Origin: Cyanophora paradoxa
Taxonomy: Eukaryota > Glaucocystophyceae > Cyanophorales > Cyanophoraceae
Assembly (NCBI GenBank): GCA_004431415.1
Contig: QPMI01000246.1
Location: 1 to 64,000, forward strand
Direction: 5' to 3'
DNA: 64,000 bases
Shown here: positions 23,001-32,715 of the stretch, one piece after another
How the letters are laid out: every line of letters starts with the position of its first letter
How positions within the stretch are numbered: position 1 is the first letter of the stretch
Program-made: the position numbers and the translations under genes
The notes under the pieces: generated by a model
The model's input: only the letters and a program-made list of their open reading frames with translations
Told to the model about the DNA's origin: nothing
Databases searched by the model: none

Positions 23001-24587
23001 CAGCCGCAGCCGCAGCCGGCGCAGAGGTCCGGTGCCTCGACGGGGAGGAGGAGGAGGGGGCGGCGGCGGGGGGCCCAGGGCCGGACGAGGAAGAGGAGGG
23101 GGCGGGGGCGGGGGAGGCGCCGGAGGGCCCGGCCGGCGGGCCCACCATCGTCTTCGACGAGGACCTGTGGGTCTTCAACGTCCAGAGCGGCATCAGGCGC
23201 GTGGTTTTGATTTCGAGATGCGATCTCGCGTTCGTTCATTAGATTCATGGAGGAGCTTATTTATAAGGACGCATTATATTCATTAAATTCATGGCCACAT
23301 TGGATGAGGGCCTCCTAACCGCACAGCGGATCGCTGCGCATCTAAATTCGATCCGCGAATTCGAAGTCTTAAGCTTCGTTCGCAGGTCGATGCTGCTGTG
23401 GCACGCGGTGATCTCGTGGGCGGCCACCGCGACCTTCATCGCGACGGTGCGCAGATCCAAAGGCGCTGTGTTAGATCCAAACGCTCTGTCAGATACTTCA
23501 CTTCTAATCACCTCTCTCTTATAATCTCTTAGATAATCCTAAACGTCTCTCTTATGATCACCTACGTAGACAATTCGATTCAGTTATGACTTTCAAAGTG
23601 GATAGGACTTCGAATTCTGATTGTGACTCCGACTCCTGTTCTCCGCCGCAGGTGCTCGTGGCGCGCTGGGGCCCCGGGGCCGCCTCGTTCCCCTACTCCC
23701 GCGCCACCTTCGACGACGCGGCGTGCGCCCCGTGATCGGCGCCCACTTTACGTAATCTAATAAAGCTAATGAGGCCAATTATAAATCTAGAAGAAGACTG
23801 TTAAAGGAGATCTAGAAGGGCTGGAGGTCTATGACGATGACGCGTGCGACCCGGCGCTCGCCTTCCATATTTAACAGGAATAAACAGGACAATAAAGCTA
23901 ACCCATGATCAAATTTATACGTAAACAAGACCGTTAAAGTTCAGCAATAATAGAAAGAAGCGAAAGAAGGGCGGGAGCCAAGGGCGCCGAATTTCGAAGC
24001 TTAAGCGTAAGCTGCGGAGGACAGGTGCTCCTCGGCGCTCACCATCTCGCTCCTCGCCCCTCGCCGCAGGCGAAACACCATGATATATATATAGGGCCGC
24101 GCCGGAATAAACAGGACGATAAACTTTCGAAAGCTAAATCAAACGCGTTTACAAGACCGTTAAAGTTCATCGGCAGGTGCGCCTCGGCGCTGACCTTCTC
24201 GCTCCTCACCGCCGGTGTCAACGGCGCCGTGGTCGCCGGCCTCCACGCCGCCGGCCTCCTCTTCCCGCGCCTGAGAGACCGCCTCGCCCTCACCGCCTCC
24301 TGGCGATTCCTGCGGTGCCGCCTTCCCCGCCCCCCTTCCCTGTACCCCCCATCGATTCTTTCCCTACCTCCTTGCAGAGAGCACGCGGCGACGCTGGCCC
24401 TGAACTTCTCCTCGTGCTCCTCCGTCGCCTTTCTCGCGCTCTACCGCCAGGCGCGTACCCCCCTGCATATGCATCTACCCCCCCCCCCCCCTCGGTCCCG
24501 CTGGCCGACCAGCGTCGCCGACAGGCGAACCTCTACTACTTCGTCTTCCCGGAGTCGTACCCCCCCGACGCCCCGGGCTCCGCCTAG
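20069..24587 (+). CDS. Polytopic membrane protein of unknown family, at least 9 exons
   Basis: Exon 1 (start at 20069, with further in-frame Met codons downstream) holds a His/Arg/Gly-rich leader and hydrophobic segments ALALVTAGPAATAALQFGL, RAFVFAFVGSIGAS and YMALFLVLGPSLFAASNAVV. Later exons add FGYVASLVFIVLANQICARL, MCIVFVLFGYLFLFSVV, SSVCFLLVLLQ, AVYVASLASDLATLLLPSSL, a long Ala/Glu/Pro-rich loop (22.7-23.15 kb), WVFNVQSGIR, MLLWHAVISWAATATFIATV, FPYSRATFDDAA, ALTFSLLTAGVNGAVVAGL, NFSSCSSVAFLALYRQ and ANLYYFVFPESYPPDAPGSA-stop. That is about eight to ten membrane spans. Four introns (21386, 22438, 23197 and 24451) keep frame only with GC donors. A TGA at 23733 looks like a stop, but a GTGCGCC donor just before it joins in phase to 24176. 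Family not recognised. Confidence 0.65.
21386..22157 (+). repeat. 772-base C-rich intron with an internal duplication
   Basis: Intron of the membrane-protein gene, opening GCTCGCCC and ending GCGGCAG. It is overwhelmingly C and T. A block around CCTTCCGTTCACGTATGGCT, with GGCTGTAAAGTC, and its companion TGGATTCGGCTCCGGCC recur about 255 bases later (21485-21605 and 21735-21835). Confidence 0.75.
23797..24225 (+). repeat. Relic exon-start duplications inside the last big intron
   Basis: The exon boundary at 24172 (GGCAGGTGCGCCTCGGCGCT) has a diverged upstream copy at 24021 (GGACAGGTGCTCCTCGGCGC). The associated flanks GGAATAAACAGGAC (23877 and 24104) and AAGACCGTTAAAGTTCA are repeated too. 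A third, weaker relic lies near 23830-23865. The repeat unit is about 225 bases long. The upstream copies look like decayed duplicates of an exon start. Confidence 0.7.
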
Positions 24588-25511
24588 CCGCCCGGCAGCC
24601 CGGTAGGGGTGGGGTGGGTTGGGGGGGGTGGGGGGTGGAGGGAGGGGCAGGATCAAATCAAATCCGATTTTTTCAAATCTTTTTTTCTTCTCGAGAGAGG
24701 GGGGACTGGCGTGCACGTGTGGTGCTCAGTGACTCTCCGCAAAAGCAAAACCGGTACTCCGCAAAAGCAAAAACCGGTGAGAGGGGGAAGGAGCCTCGGA
24801 TCCGGAGGGGGGTGGCCACGACGGTCCTCGGTAGTATCTAGTCGGAGAGATATATTGGGCGATGTGAAACTCATGCATTGTTGTTGTGTTCTGTGCTAAT
24901 GCAAGAGCTGCCCCGGGGTGGCCATGGGGAGCGAGGGGAGTGGGCGGGGGGGGGGGGGGGGGGGGGGGGGGGCGGTTTTAATTTTTCGATGCTCTCTCTA
25001 GATCTAAATTCCTAGCTATAGATACCTCTTAATTAGCCTCTCTCTTCTCTCGAGCTCGCTTCTCTCTAAAATCTCAGGAGTCTCGAGCTCTGCATGAGGT
25101 CAGCGCTCGCGCAGGATCGATAGCTCAGGAGGATCGACCGCGAAGCAGGATAGCTAGCTAGCGGTCAGCGCTAGCGCAGGCGCCCGCGCAATTGGTATTT
25201 GAGCAGGATAGAAGAAACATGCCTGTGGACGGGTTGTTCAGGTATCGTGCGAGGTTTTGTTTCCCCGCGCTGCATATGAGGCTCGGCTCATGCATGAACC
25301 TCGCGCAGCACGAACCTCTACGAAGAGAATCGCCTCTATTGTCTCACGTGCGCGTGCACGCCGTGACGTGGGCGCGCTTCAAATTCGCCCAATTGAATCG
25401 CACCCGAAACTCGAAATTCGCTGCTGCAGATTTGACTGCAATGTCTCGAAAGTTCCCGCGGAAATCCGGGCGGCAGTGCGGGTCGCTTTTGCGAGAGGCG
25501 GGTGCGGCGCC
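24588..25511. other. Intergenic spacer with a G run
   Basis: Contains a run of about 30 G at 24942-24971, then AT-rich DNA with CTAGATCTA and repeated GCTCGAG/GCGCTAGCGC motifs. Around 25200-25440 there are short open frames but nothing convincing. Confidence 0.5.
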
Positions 25512-26130
25512 ATGTTTCGCGCGAAATCTCGCGATCGCCGAATTCTTCTGGACGCCGAATATTTAATGGTGCGCAGCGTTCCTTCTGCGAAGGCGGTGAT
25601 TGATGCTGAGCGACGGAGAAACCCCGGCATTGGCGGCGGGGCTGACTTGCTTGACCCCGCCGAGCTCCAGCGGCTCAAGGACGAGCTGCAAGCCCGCATG
25701 GACCGCTGGCTCGCCATCAGTATCGCTGGCATCAACGGGGTCCGCTTTTCCCCGCTTTTAAATTTCTTCACTGAACAAGCGATTTCGATCCTCAGGCGGA
25801 TCGTGCCAAAAACGCCATCTACGCCATTCCCGACCTGCGCGAATTCCTTCATGTTCACGTGGGCTCCGGAGAGCTCGAGTGCACCCGGCGCTGCGAGACG
25901 CTTTGGACCAAATTAGATCCAGCGCGGGACCAGGGCTGGGGCGTGGCTCTGCCCGACGGGTCTCACGAGGAGCAGGCCCGCCTCTGCTCCGCCTTGCGAC
26001 GCGGTGCCGCTTCAAGGTTTTACTTTACTCTCGACCTGCGCAGGTCTTGCGCCGGATGTGGGAGCGCTTCCGAGACGATTGTAAGAAGTCCTCGAATAAC
26101 ATGGATTATGACCCGGACAGAATTCGGCTG
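25512..26130 (+). CDS. Exons of an unrecognised gene, possibly the 5' part of the homeodomain gene
   Basis: Coding-like exons encode SAKAVIDAERRRNPG, LLDPAELQRLKDELQARMDR, WLAISIAGING, then after a short intron ending CCTCAG, ADRAKNAIYAIPDLREFLHV, HVGSGELECTRRCETLWTKL and EEQARLCSALRR. A further exon after CTGCGCAG encodes VLRRMWERFRDDCKKSS and YDPDRIRLVQK. The first Met (25512) is a guess and the last exon junctions are not resolved. These exons lie in the same direction just upstream of the homeobox exons, so they may form one transcript with them. The segment GSGELECTRRCETLW is conserved-looking, but I do not recognise it. Confidence 0.4.
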
Positions 26131-26273
26131 GTACAGAAGATGAACATATCTTCCCAAAGAATCGGGCAGTGCGCCCCATGCCGCTCCTGGCACGCTTATC
26201 GCAATAATAATAATTATATAAATTATATCAAGTAATCAACATACATGATGATTGCGGTCGAAGGTACTTTTCG

Positions 26274-26922
26274 ATGCGGAGCAAGAAGGCCCAAGGGAAG
26301 CCTCGAGCCCAGCAAAAGACGCCCGAGCAGGTGCGCCGTACGCGTGCTCTAATTTGCAGATCCACAGATGCGAATCGCCGAGCCTCACATGTCTTTGATT
26401 GATTTATAATATTAATCGTGCAAGGTGGAGGCCCTCGAAGACCTCTTCGACGACGGCGAGGGTGGCATCTCGATGGCCGACGCCCGCAAGGCGGCCGCCG
26501 AGCTGGGCCTCGAAAGCGGCGCGACGGTGCTGCCATATGCATTCTCCCCTTTCTCTAGATCTCCCCGCGCCGGCCCGATCTTTAGATTTGGTTAATTTGA
26601 GTTCGAACCCCCGGTCCCGTCTTTAATTCGATTCTTTTTACGCTCTGACTTTCGTTAACGCGTCTGGCAGGTGAAGGCGTGGTTCACGCAGCGCCGCAAG
26701 AAGCTGGGCGTGTCCAGCGGCCTGTGGGAGCGGATGGAGCGGGAGCGGCTCGAGCGGAGGCGCGGGACCCAGGAGGGGGGCGCCGGCGCCGGCGCCGGCG
26801 CCGGCCCCGCGCCTTCGTCGTCCTCCTCGTCCTCGCCGTCCTCTCCCAATCCGTCTCCAGCGCCTGCCCCCTTCGCGATCGGCGGGGGCAGCCGCGGCAG
26901 CGGGCGCTTCGCCCCGTATTAG
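26274..26922 (+). CDS. Homeodomain-like transcription factor
   Basis: Three exons: 26274-26330, 26425-26526 and 26671-26922. Joined in phase they give PRAQQKTPEQVEALEDLF (arm and helix 1), ISMADARKAAAELGLESGA (helix 2 and turn), then TVKAWFTQRRKKLG (recognition helix). This fits the homeodomain pattern with invariant W, F and R in WF.xRR.K. The loop after helix 1 is short. The domain starts almost at the first Met, so upstream exons may be missing. After the domain come an Arg/Glu helix (WERMERERLERR), a Gly/Ala repeat, a Ser-rich run and a Pro-rich tail ending GRFAPY-stop. A nuclear DNA-binding role follows from the family. Target genes are unknown. Confidence 0.75.
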
Positions 26923-27719
26923 TCGATTTCGCGCCCTATAGCTAGATCGAACCTGATCTGATCTATCCGGACGCAGTCACTGAGTTAAAGCTTGTGCATG
27001 CATATGTGGCTTTGTACAAGTGAATTCAAACCCAACCGATGCGAGCTCGAGGCCTAGGGGCGGCCGGCGCGCGCGGGGGCACGTGGACTCCGGGAGCCCG
27101 GGCGGGCCCCGCGGCCGCTGCCAGCTGGGCCCTTTTAACTTCTGCCGCCGCCGGCGGGCCGACGGCCGGGGCCCTCTCGAGCTCGCCCCAGCTCGCCGCG
27201 CATGGCGCCACCGCACCAGTGCCGAGGTCCCCGAGTGTCAGAGAGCAGGTCGAGTTTGCGGCTGCAGCCAAGGCCCCGGGGCCCGGCAGCGACCCCGAGC
27301 AGCGGCTTCGCTCGGCCGGGGGGGTAAGGGGCCGGGGGCCGGGGGGAGGGGGGGGGGTTGGGGGGGGGGGTGTCGATTGCCGACTTCTCTTCTATCGGAC
27401 CCCTAGCCGAGTGTCTAGCTAAGCGACCGGCGGCAGGCGTCGAGCCGGCATGCCCGAAACGCAGCCCGGCCGGGCGCCCAGCCCAGCCGCGTTCCCCAGG
27501 ACCCCAGCCGAAAGCTCGCCCGCGCACACGGCAGTGGCGACCACCGTCAATCCCCGAGCGGCCGTGCATGCACGAGCCCAGGCCCCGAGCGGAAATCGCG
27601 TCATTAAGTTATAATTGGATAGACGTTAGAAAAGGAGGGAGAAGCGGTCGCGGGCCAGAGGCCCAGGGCCCGAGCCCCGGCCGGCGGCCGGGCGCCAGCG
27701 GCTTCTCCGCCCGTTCAAC
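26923..27719. other. Intergenic, no gene seen
   Basis: GC-rich spacer between convergent genes, with a G-rich stretch at 27320-27370. Open frames here look like composition effects. Confidence 0.5.
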
Positions 27720-28878
27720 TCAGTCCGAGTCGTAGCCGCGGCCGGCGCCTGCGAACGAAGGAAGGTTGGCGGAGCCCGCGGGAGGGGTACATATACGGGG
27801 CCCGGCCCGCACCGCCGCAGCGCTTGCAGGCGCCTCCCTTCTTGGGGTTGGCGCCCGACCCGTGGCACTTCTTGCACGCGACGATGCGAACGTTCATCGG
27901 CAGGACTGCGCCGAAAGGACGGAGTCAGGGGGGTACGGCGTTTCGGGGGCGCTGGGAGGGGTACGGCGCCCACCGCGGCGGCCCTTGCAGGCCTTGCAGG
28001 CCTTGGAGGGGTTGTGAGGCTTCATTCCGGTCCCGCGGCAGACCTGCGCGGGCGGGCGTGAGAGAAGGGCGGAGGGCAGGTGGCGGAAGGGCGCGGCGGG
28101 GGGCCCGCACCATGCAGGGCTGGCCGCCGCCCATCATCGGAGCGCCGCCCATCATCGGAGCGCCGCCCATCATCGGCTGGCCCATCTGCATCGGCTGGCC
28201 GTACGGCATCTGCGCGCCCGCGAGCGGTCAGAGGAGCCGAGAGGGAAGGGACGGGCCGGGGGGCGTGGGGCACCTGCCCCATGGGCTGGCCGTAGGGGAC
28301 CTGCGCCCGGCCCGGCCCGCGATCAGAGGAGCCAAGACAAGAGAACACAGGGACCAGAAGCGAAGAGAGCGGACCTGCCCCATCGGCTGGCCGTAGGGCA
28401 CTTGGCCCATCGGCGGCTGCCCGTACGGCATCTGCGGCTGGCCGTACCCGGGCTGCTGCTGCGGCGGATAGCCGGCCGGCATGCCCTCTGCGAGAGGACG
28501 TGAGCCGACGCGGGCGCGCGCGGCGCGTTGGAAGGGTCTTACGCTGCGGGTAGCCGGGCTGCTGCGGATAGCCCTCTGCGCGTGCGTACGGAGCGTGAAT
28601 GACACGAAGTGCGAGTATGAAGACGGGCGGGGACGCGGGGACGCGATGCGACGCACGGGGATAGCCCGCGGGCGGAGCGCCGTAGCCCTCTGCGAGCAAT
28701 GGAGCGGCGGCGGTCGGCGGTAAGAAAGGCATTGTAAGTACGAATGACGCACGGGGAGGCGGGTAGCCTGCTCCGGGAAACCGGCGGGAGGCGAGGGAAA
28801 ACCATCCGCGCGTTACGTCAGGCAGGAGTGACAGGACCGCGGTTCGTGGGCGACTCCCACGCAGCACGCACCGCTCAT
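27720..28878 (-). CDS. XYPPX-repeat protein with DnaJ-type zinc finger
   Basis: Small protein from about nine exons, several tiny. Exon 1 is ATGAGCG only (28878). Joined exons give MSGYPPPQGYGAPPAGYPQG, YPQQPGYPQQG, MPAGYPPQQQPGYG, then PYGQPMGQ repeats, QMGQPMMGGAPMMGG and the zinc module. Four CxxCxGxG motifs follow: CMVCRGTG, CKACKG, CKKCHGSG and CKRCGGAG, ending RGYDSD-stop (27720). That is the full DnaJ cysteine-rich arrangement, which binds two zinc ions, but there is no J-domain. The splice model is supported because each junction keeps both frame and repeat. The N-terminus is low-complexity like that of membrane- or condensate-associated XYPPX proteins. Probable role: protein binding or chaperone adaptor (inference). 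Confidence 0.85.
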
Positions 28879-29212
28879 GTTGCTGGTACGCGGGCGCGGG
28901 TGGCGGGTCGCTGAGGAGCGGACGGGGGACAGGACGAGACTGCCGAAACCTGTACGCCGACGGCAGTCAGCTTTGCAACCGACGCCGTACGATCGGCAGC
29001 TGACAGAGAAGGCGGAAGCGGCGGGATGCAACGCACAAGCTCGACTCCCGGGTACGGGATTGTCAAAGCGGGAGCCCGGAATCTGGAGTCCTGGCTGCCG
29101 ATCGAATGAGCGCTGCCGCTGCGGGGCTTAGCGGCGAGCCGGTTCCCTGCCCCGCCGAGCGCCACCGCGCCTGATCGCAAGCGCAGCTCCGGCGCAGGCC
29201 CCGGAGCGGGTC
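28879..29212. promoter_or_regulatory. Divergent upstream region
   Basis: About 330 bases between the XYPPX gene (minus) and the next plus-strand gene. GC-rich, with no box recognised. Confidence 0.35.
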
Positions 29213-31985
29213 ATGCATACGCGCGTTCGCATACGCGACACGGCTGCCACCGCTCTCTCGTCCCTCGTCAGCGGCCTCTCCGGCTTCGAGGTTGCGGTGC
29301 GCTGGCGCCGACCGGTCCGCGACGCGCCCATGCGCTGACGCTGGGCGCTTTTAGGACCCCTCTGAGACGCTGCGCTCCCGAATCCCGAAGCTCGGTGCGC
29401 GGGGCCGCCTCCGGGCCGCCCGCGAGCCGCGCCTCGCTCGCCGAGCCCGAGCGCCCGCGCGCAGCGGCGACGAAAGGCACGCACTACGATGTGGAGCTGA
29501 AGGACATGCCGAGCGGGTCCGCATCGCCGCCGCCTCTCCCGCCCGCCCGCCCGCCCCCCCGCCCTCCCGTTCGCGCGTCCAGCGCGCAGAGGAAAGAGCA
29601 GTGCTTGCCGTGCGCCCAGCGACCCGAGCTAAGCCTAGGGTCGCAGCCTGGGCGTGCTCGCCTCCGGGGACCTGGACCACGTCCTCCGCCTCCGGCGGGA
29701 GCTCGCGCGCGAGCTCCCCGGCCTCAGCGGGCCCGTCCACCTCGGTACCCCGGGCCCCATCCCCCCCCACCCTCTGTCGCGTTGCTCACTCCCCCCCGCC
29801 CCCTCCCTTTCCCCAAAGACGAGGGCTCGATCGTGGTGGGGAGCGTCGTGGCGGGGGTACTCCCCAACGCCCTCTCCGCCGACCCCCGCGCCGCGCCGGT
29901 GTACGCCGTTCGCCTTGGCCCCGAAGTCATGGGCCACCTGAGCGCCGAGGTGGGCCTACCCCCGCCCGCTCTTTACCCCCTCTCTTACCAATCGGGGGGT
30001 ACAGGAACCCGTCGCGGACGCCTCGAGCGCCTCCGTGGCCCTGTACCGCGTCGAGCGCTCAAACTGCAACCCCCTCTCCACCTTTCTCCGGTCCGCCCGC
30101 GACGACTGTACCCCCTCCCGCGACGCCTGTACCCCCCCGCTCCCCCGACACTTACCCCTCCCTTCTCCTCAGGTACGACGGGTACGCGGACTCGGACCCG
30201 TCGTCCCCCCTCCTCTGCGTGTACCGGGACCCCGCCGTCCGCCCCGGAGAGGAGGTAGCCCCCCTTCTGCTCTCGACCCGGTACCCCCTCCGATCCGCGT
30301 ACCCCCAGCTGGACCTGGCGGACGTGGAGCACCGACTCCTCGGGCGCGACGTGCAGGCGGTACCCCCCGCCCTCACCCCCGTATCCCCCAAGATCCCTTT
30401 GAACCGCGTACCCCCAGATCCGGGAGGCGATCCTCCTACCCGGGCTCCTTCCCCCCGGCACCGCAGCACGCGTGTACCGCCCCCCGCGCTCCAACCTGCG
30501 CGTACCCCCCTCCGCCTCCATCCCCGGGCGCCTCCTCACCGTACCCCCCTTCCAGGTCGCCCCGCTCGGCGGCATTTCAGTACGGGGCGGCCGTGCGTGA
30601 CGCGCTGCGGCTGATGGCCCACTGCGAGGCCTCGCTCGCCGCCGCCCGGCCCCCGGGTACGCGTCCGTCGCCCCTGTACCCCTACCTCCAGCCGCGCTTT
30701 GACGTACCCCCCTCTTCGCTGCTTCAGGGAGCGTGCCAGCGTGCCGCAGGGCGCAGGCGGATCTCTTTCTGACCTCCTCCGACTTCGCGCGCCTGGTACC
30801 CCTGCCACGGCACTTTCCCTACCCCCTCCTCAACTCTTCCCCGTCCCCCCGCAGGACGCGATCCGGCACTCGGTGCTGCCGACGACTCCGGGGCACCACG
30901 CACTGAAGGCTCGCCCATGCCCTCCTCCGCCGCCGTCTTCGCTCCCTCACAGCCTTTTCGCAGCGCCTGCAGAGCGTCTCGCACGTGATTGACTTCCTCG
31001 ATTTCGCGCGCGGCGAGCTGCCCGAGCCTCAGGTGACGTCTGAGCCGATCCGATCCGATCTGATATGAACGGATCTGATCTGATTTGCCGCAGGCGGGCG
31101 CCGCACTGCACGCCATGGCCGAATGCCTTCAGCGGTTCCACCTCCAGAGCCGCCCCCCTCGGCCCGGGGCCCCTTTCTCCCTCGGCCGCTTCGACCTGGG
31201 GGGGTACGCCTGCGAGCGGGCGACCCTCGTGTCCGCCAGCCTCGCCGGCCTCGTCCGCCTCGCCCGGGTACGGCTTTCCCTCGCTCTCCTCCTTTCCTTC
31301 TTTACGTACCCCCCTCATCCTTCCCTTAGGAGTACCACCGGCACGCAACCGCGGCGGGCGGCGCCATACGCCTCGACCCAGGGGACCGCGAGGAGGTGCG
31401 CGCCTGTACCCAGGGGCTCCTCGCCCTCGGTACCCCCTGGACGTGAGCTCACCTGAGTCAGATCGTGCTAATGGCGGGGAGCTGGCTGTCGCTCCACCGG
31501 TTCCACTCCCACCGCGGCGCCTGGAAGGTAATAAAGCCCCGTACCCCCTCGTTCTCCACCCCCTCCCCCCGCCCACAAGACGAACAGGGTACCCTCGTGC
31601 GGGTCGGACTCCCCGCCGTCGTCATGAAGGACGAGGTTCGGATCCCGGCGGCGCCCCTTTTACTTCGATCGGTTTACAGTACCCGGCGCAGGCCCGGTGC
31701 TTCGCCCTCCCTGTCGGGGTCCTCGCCCTCCCCTCGGCCGCCCCGGGTACGCCAGCTAAGCTGAACGTTCCTTTCCTCCTTTGGAGCCGGCTCAGTTATC
31801 ATGTGACGCGCCGTTATTTACGTACAGCTGTGCTCGGCGAGTCTGCGCTGGCGGCGGCGGCGGCGGCGGCGGCCGTGGGGCCCCAGGCGCGGGCGCGGGC
31901 GGAGGAGGCGCTCCGGAAGGCGGCCGCCGCGGACCTGAAGAGCAGCCGAGGGGACGCGCCCCTCCTCGCCCTCGCCGTCGGGTGA
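29213..31985 (+). CDS. Unrecognised multi-exon cytosolic protein
   Basis: Firm exons encode LGVLASGDLDHVLRLRREL, DEGSIVVGSVVAGVLPNAL, YAVRLGPEVMGHLSAE, ASVALYRVERSNCNPLSTFL, YDGYADSDPSSPLLCVYRD, LDLADVEHRLLGRDVQA, IREAILLPGLLPPGTAARVY, APLGGISVRGG, VSHVIDFLDFARGELPEPQ, ALHAMAECLQRFHLQ, LVSASLAGLVRLAR, EYHRHATAAGGAIRLD, LMAGSWLSLHRFHSHRGAWK, LVRVGLPAVVMKDE and a final Ala-rich helix (ARAEEALRKAAAADLKSS) ending LALAVG-stop. Introns are classic GTACCCC types, 40-120 nt. The first exon (MHTRVRIRDTAATALSSLVS at 29213) and its join to 29470 are uncertain. No signal peptide or membrane span. I cannot name the family. Confidence 0.55.
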
Positions 31986-32715
31986 CGTCGACGCGGGTAT
32001 CTTGAGCTTTGCAATTGCGTGTGCGCGTTTGTAGGCATCTAAACTGGCTCAGTGACTGGTTTTCTTCGGAGAGATTGGGCTGAAGTAATTTTATAATGGC
32101 CAGCTGCAGTATGCTTAGTTGACGGATCGTCAATATCATACATGCACGACGGTATGGATAATACGTGTACACGGTCTCTACGCATACAAGACTTCAATTT
32201 CGAATCCACAGAAGAAATAGCTATGTATAGACTCGAACAAAAGCGATGAACACGGCCTCGCTGGAGTGGTCGACGCTAGCGCTGCCTCTCGCAATAAAGG
32301 AAATTTTAAAAGTGAACCCAGGAAAAGGAAAGCATACGTATACATGTTTAGAGACTGCACAGAAAAGTGTACGAATTCCCTGCAGCTGAAAGCTTAAGAT
32401 ACAAAGGAATTCACGAATACAATTTGAATGTCGGCCACCCTCGGCCGGAATACTGAGCCTGTACAATCCAAGCTGGCCCACGGCCTCGAAATGCAAGTCC
32501 ATATGTACGTAGTCTGCGCTAGCGCTGTACACACATCCTTATACGCACTGCGGCTGCTTATAAATTATCATGACATACACATAAATATATATTCGTTCGA
32601 GCTGCGAAGCCAATTGTAGCAACGACGCGAAAGGAACCGAATAGAAGCTCAGATGCTCACAAATAGAAGATGATCGCCATATACAGATAGCTCTGATTGT
32701 TTGGAGGTAAATAAA
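31986..32715. other. Intergenic, no gene seen
   Basis: AT-rich spacer between convergent genes, with no repeat or RNA gene recognised. Confidence 0.55.

Noticed and set aside
22276-23286. A 336-residue plus-strand ORF in the membrane-protein gene
   Set aside because: A shadow frame of Pro/Arg/Gly. The true frame carries the membrane segments and the acidic loop.
23660-23735. TGA at 23733 as the end of the polytopic membrane protein
   Set aside because: A GTGCGCC donor just upstream joins in phase to 24176 and restores a longer hydrophobic protein with a clean stop at 24587. It may still be an alternative end.
26274-26922. Assignment of the homeodomain to a named class (for example KNOX or DDT-type)
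   Set aside because: The visible helices are too few and the loop is unusual. Only the general homeodomain pattern is supported.
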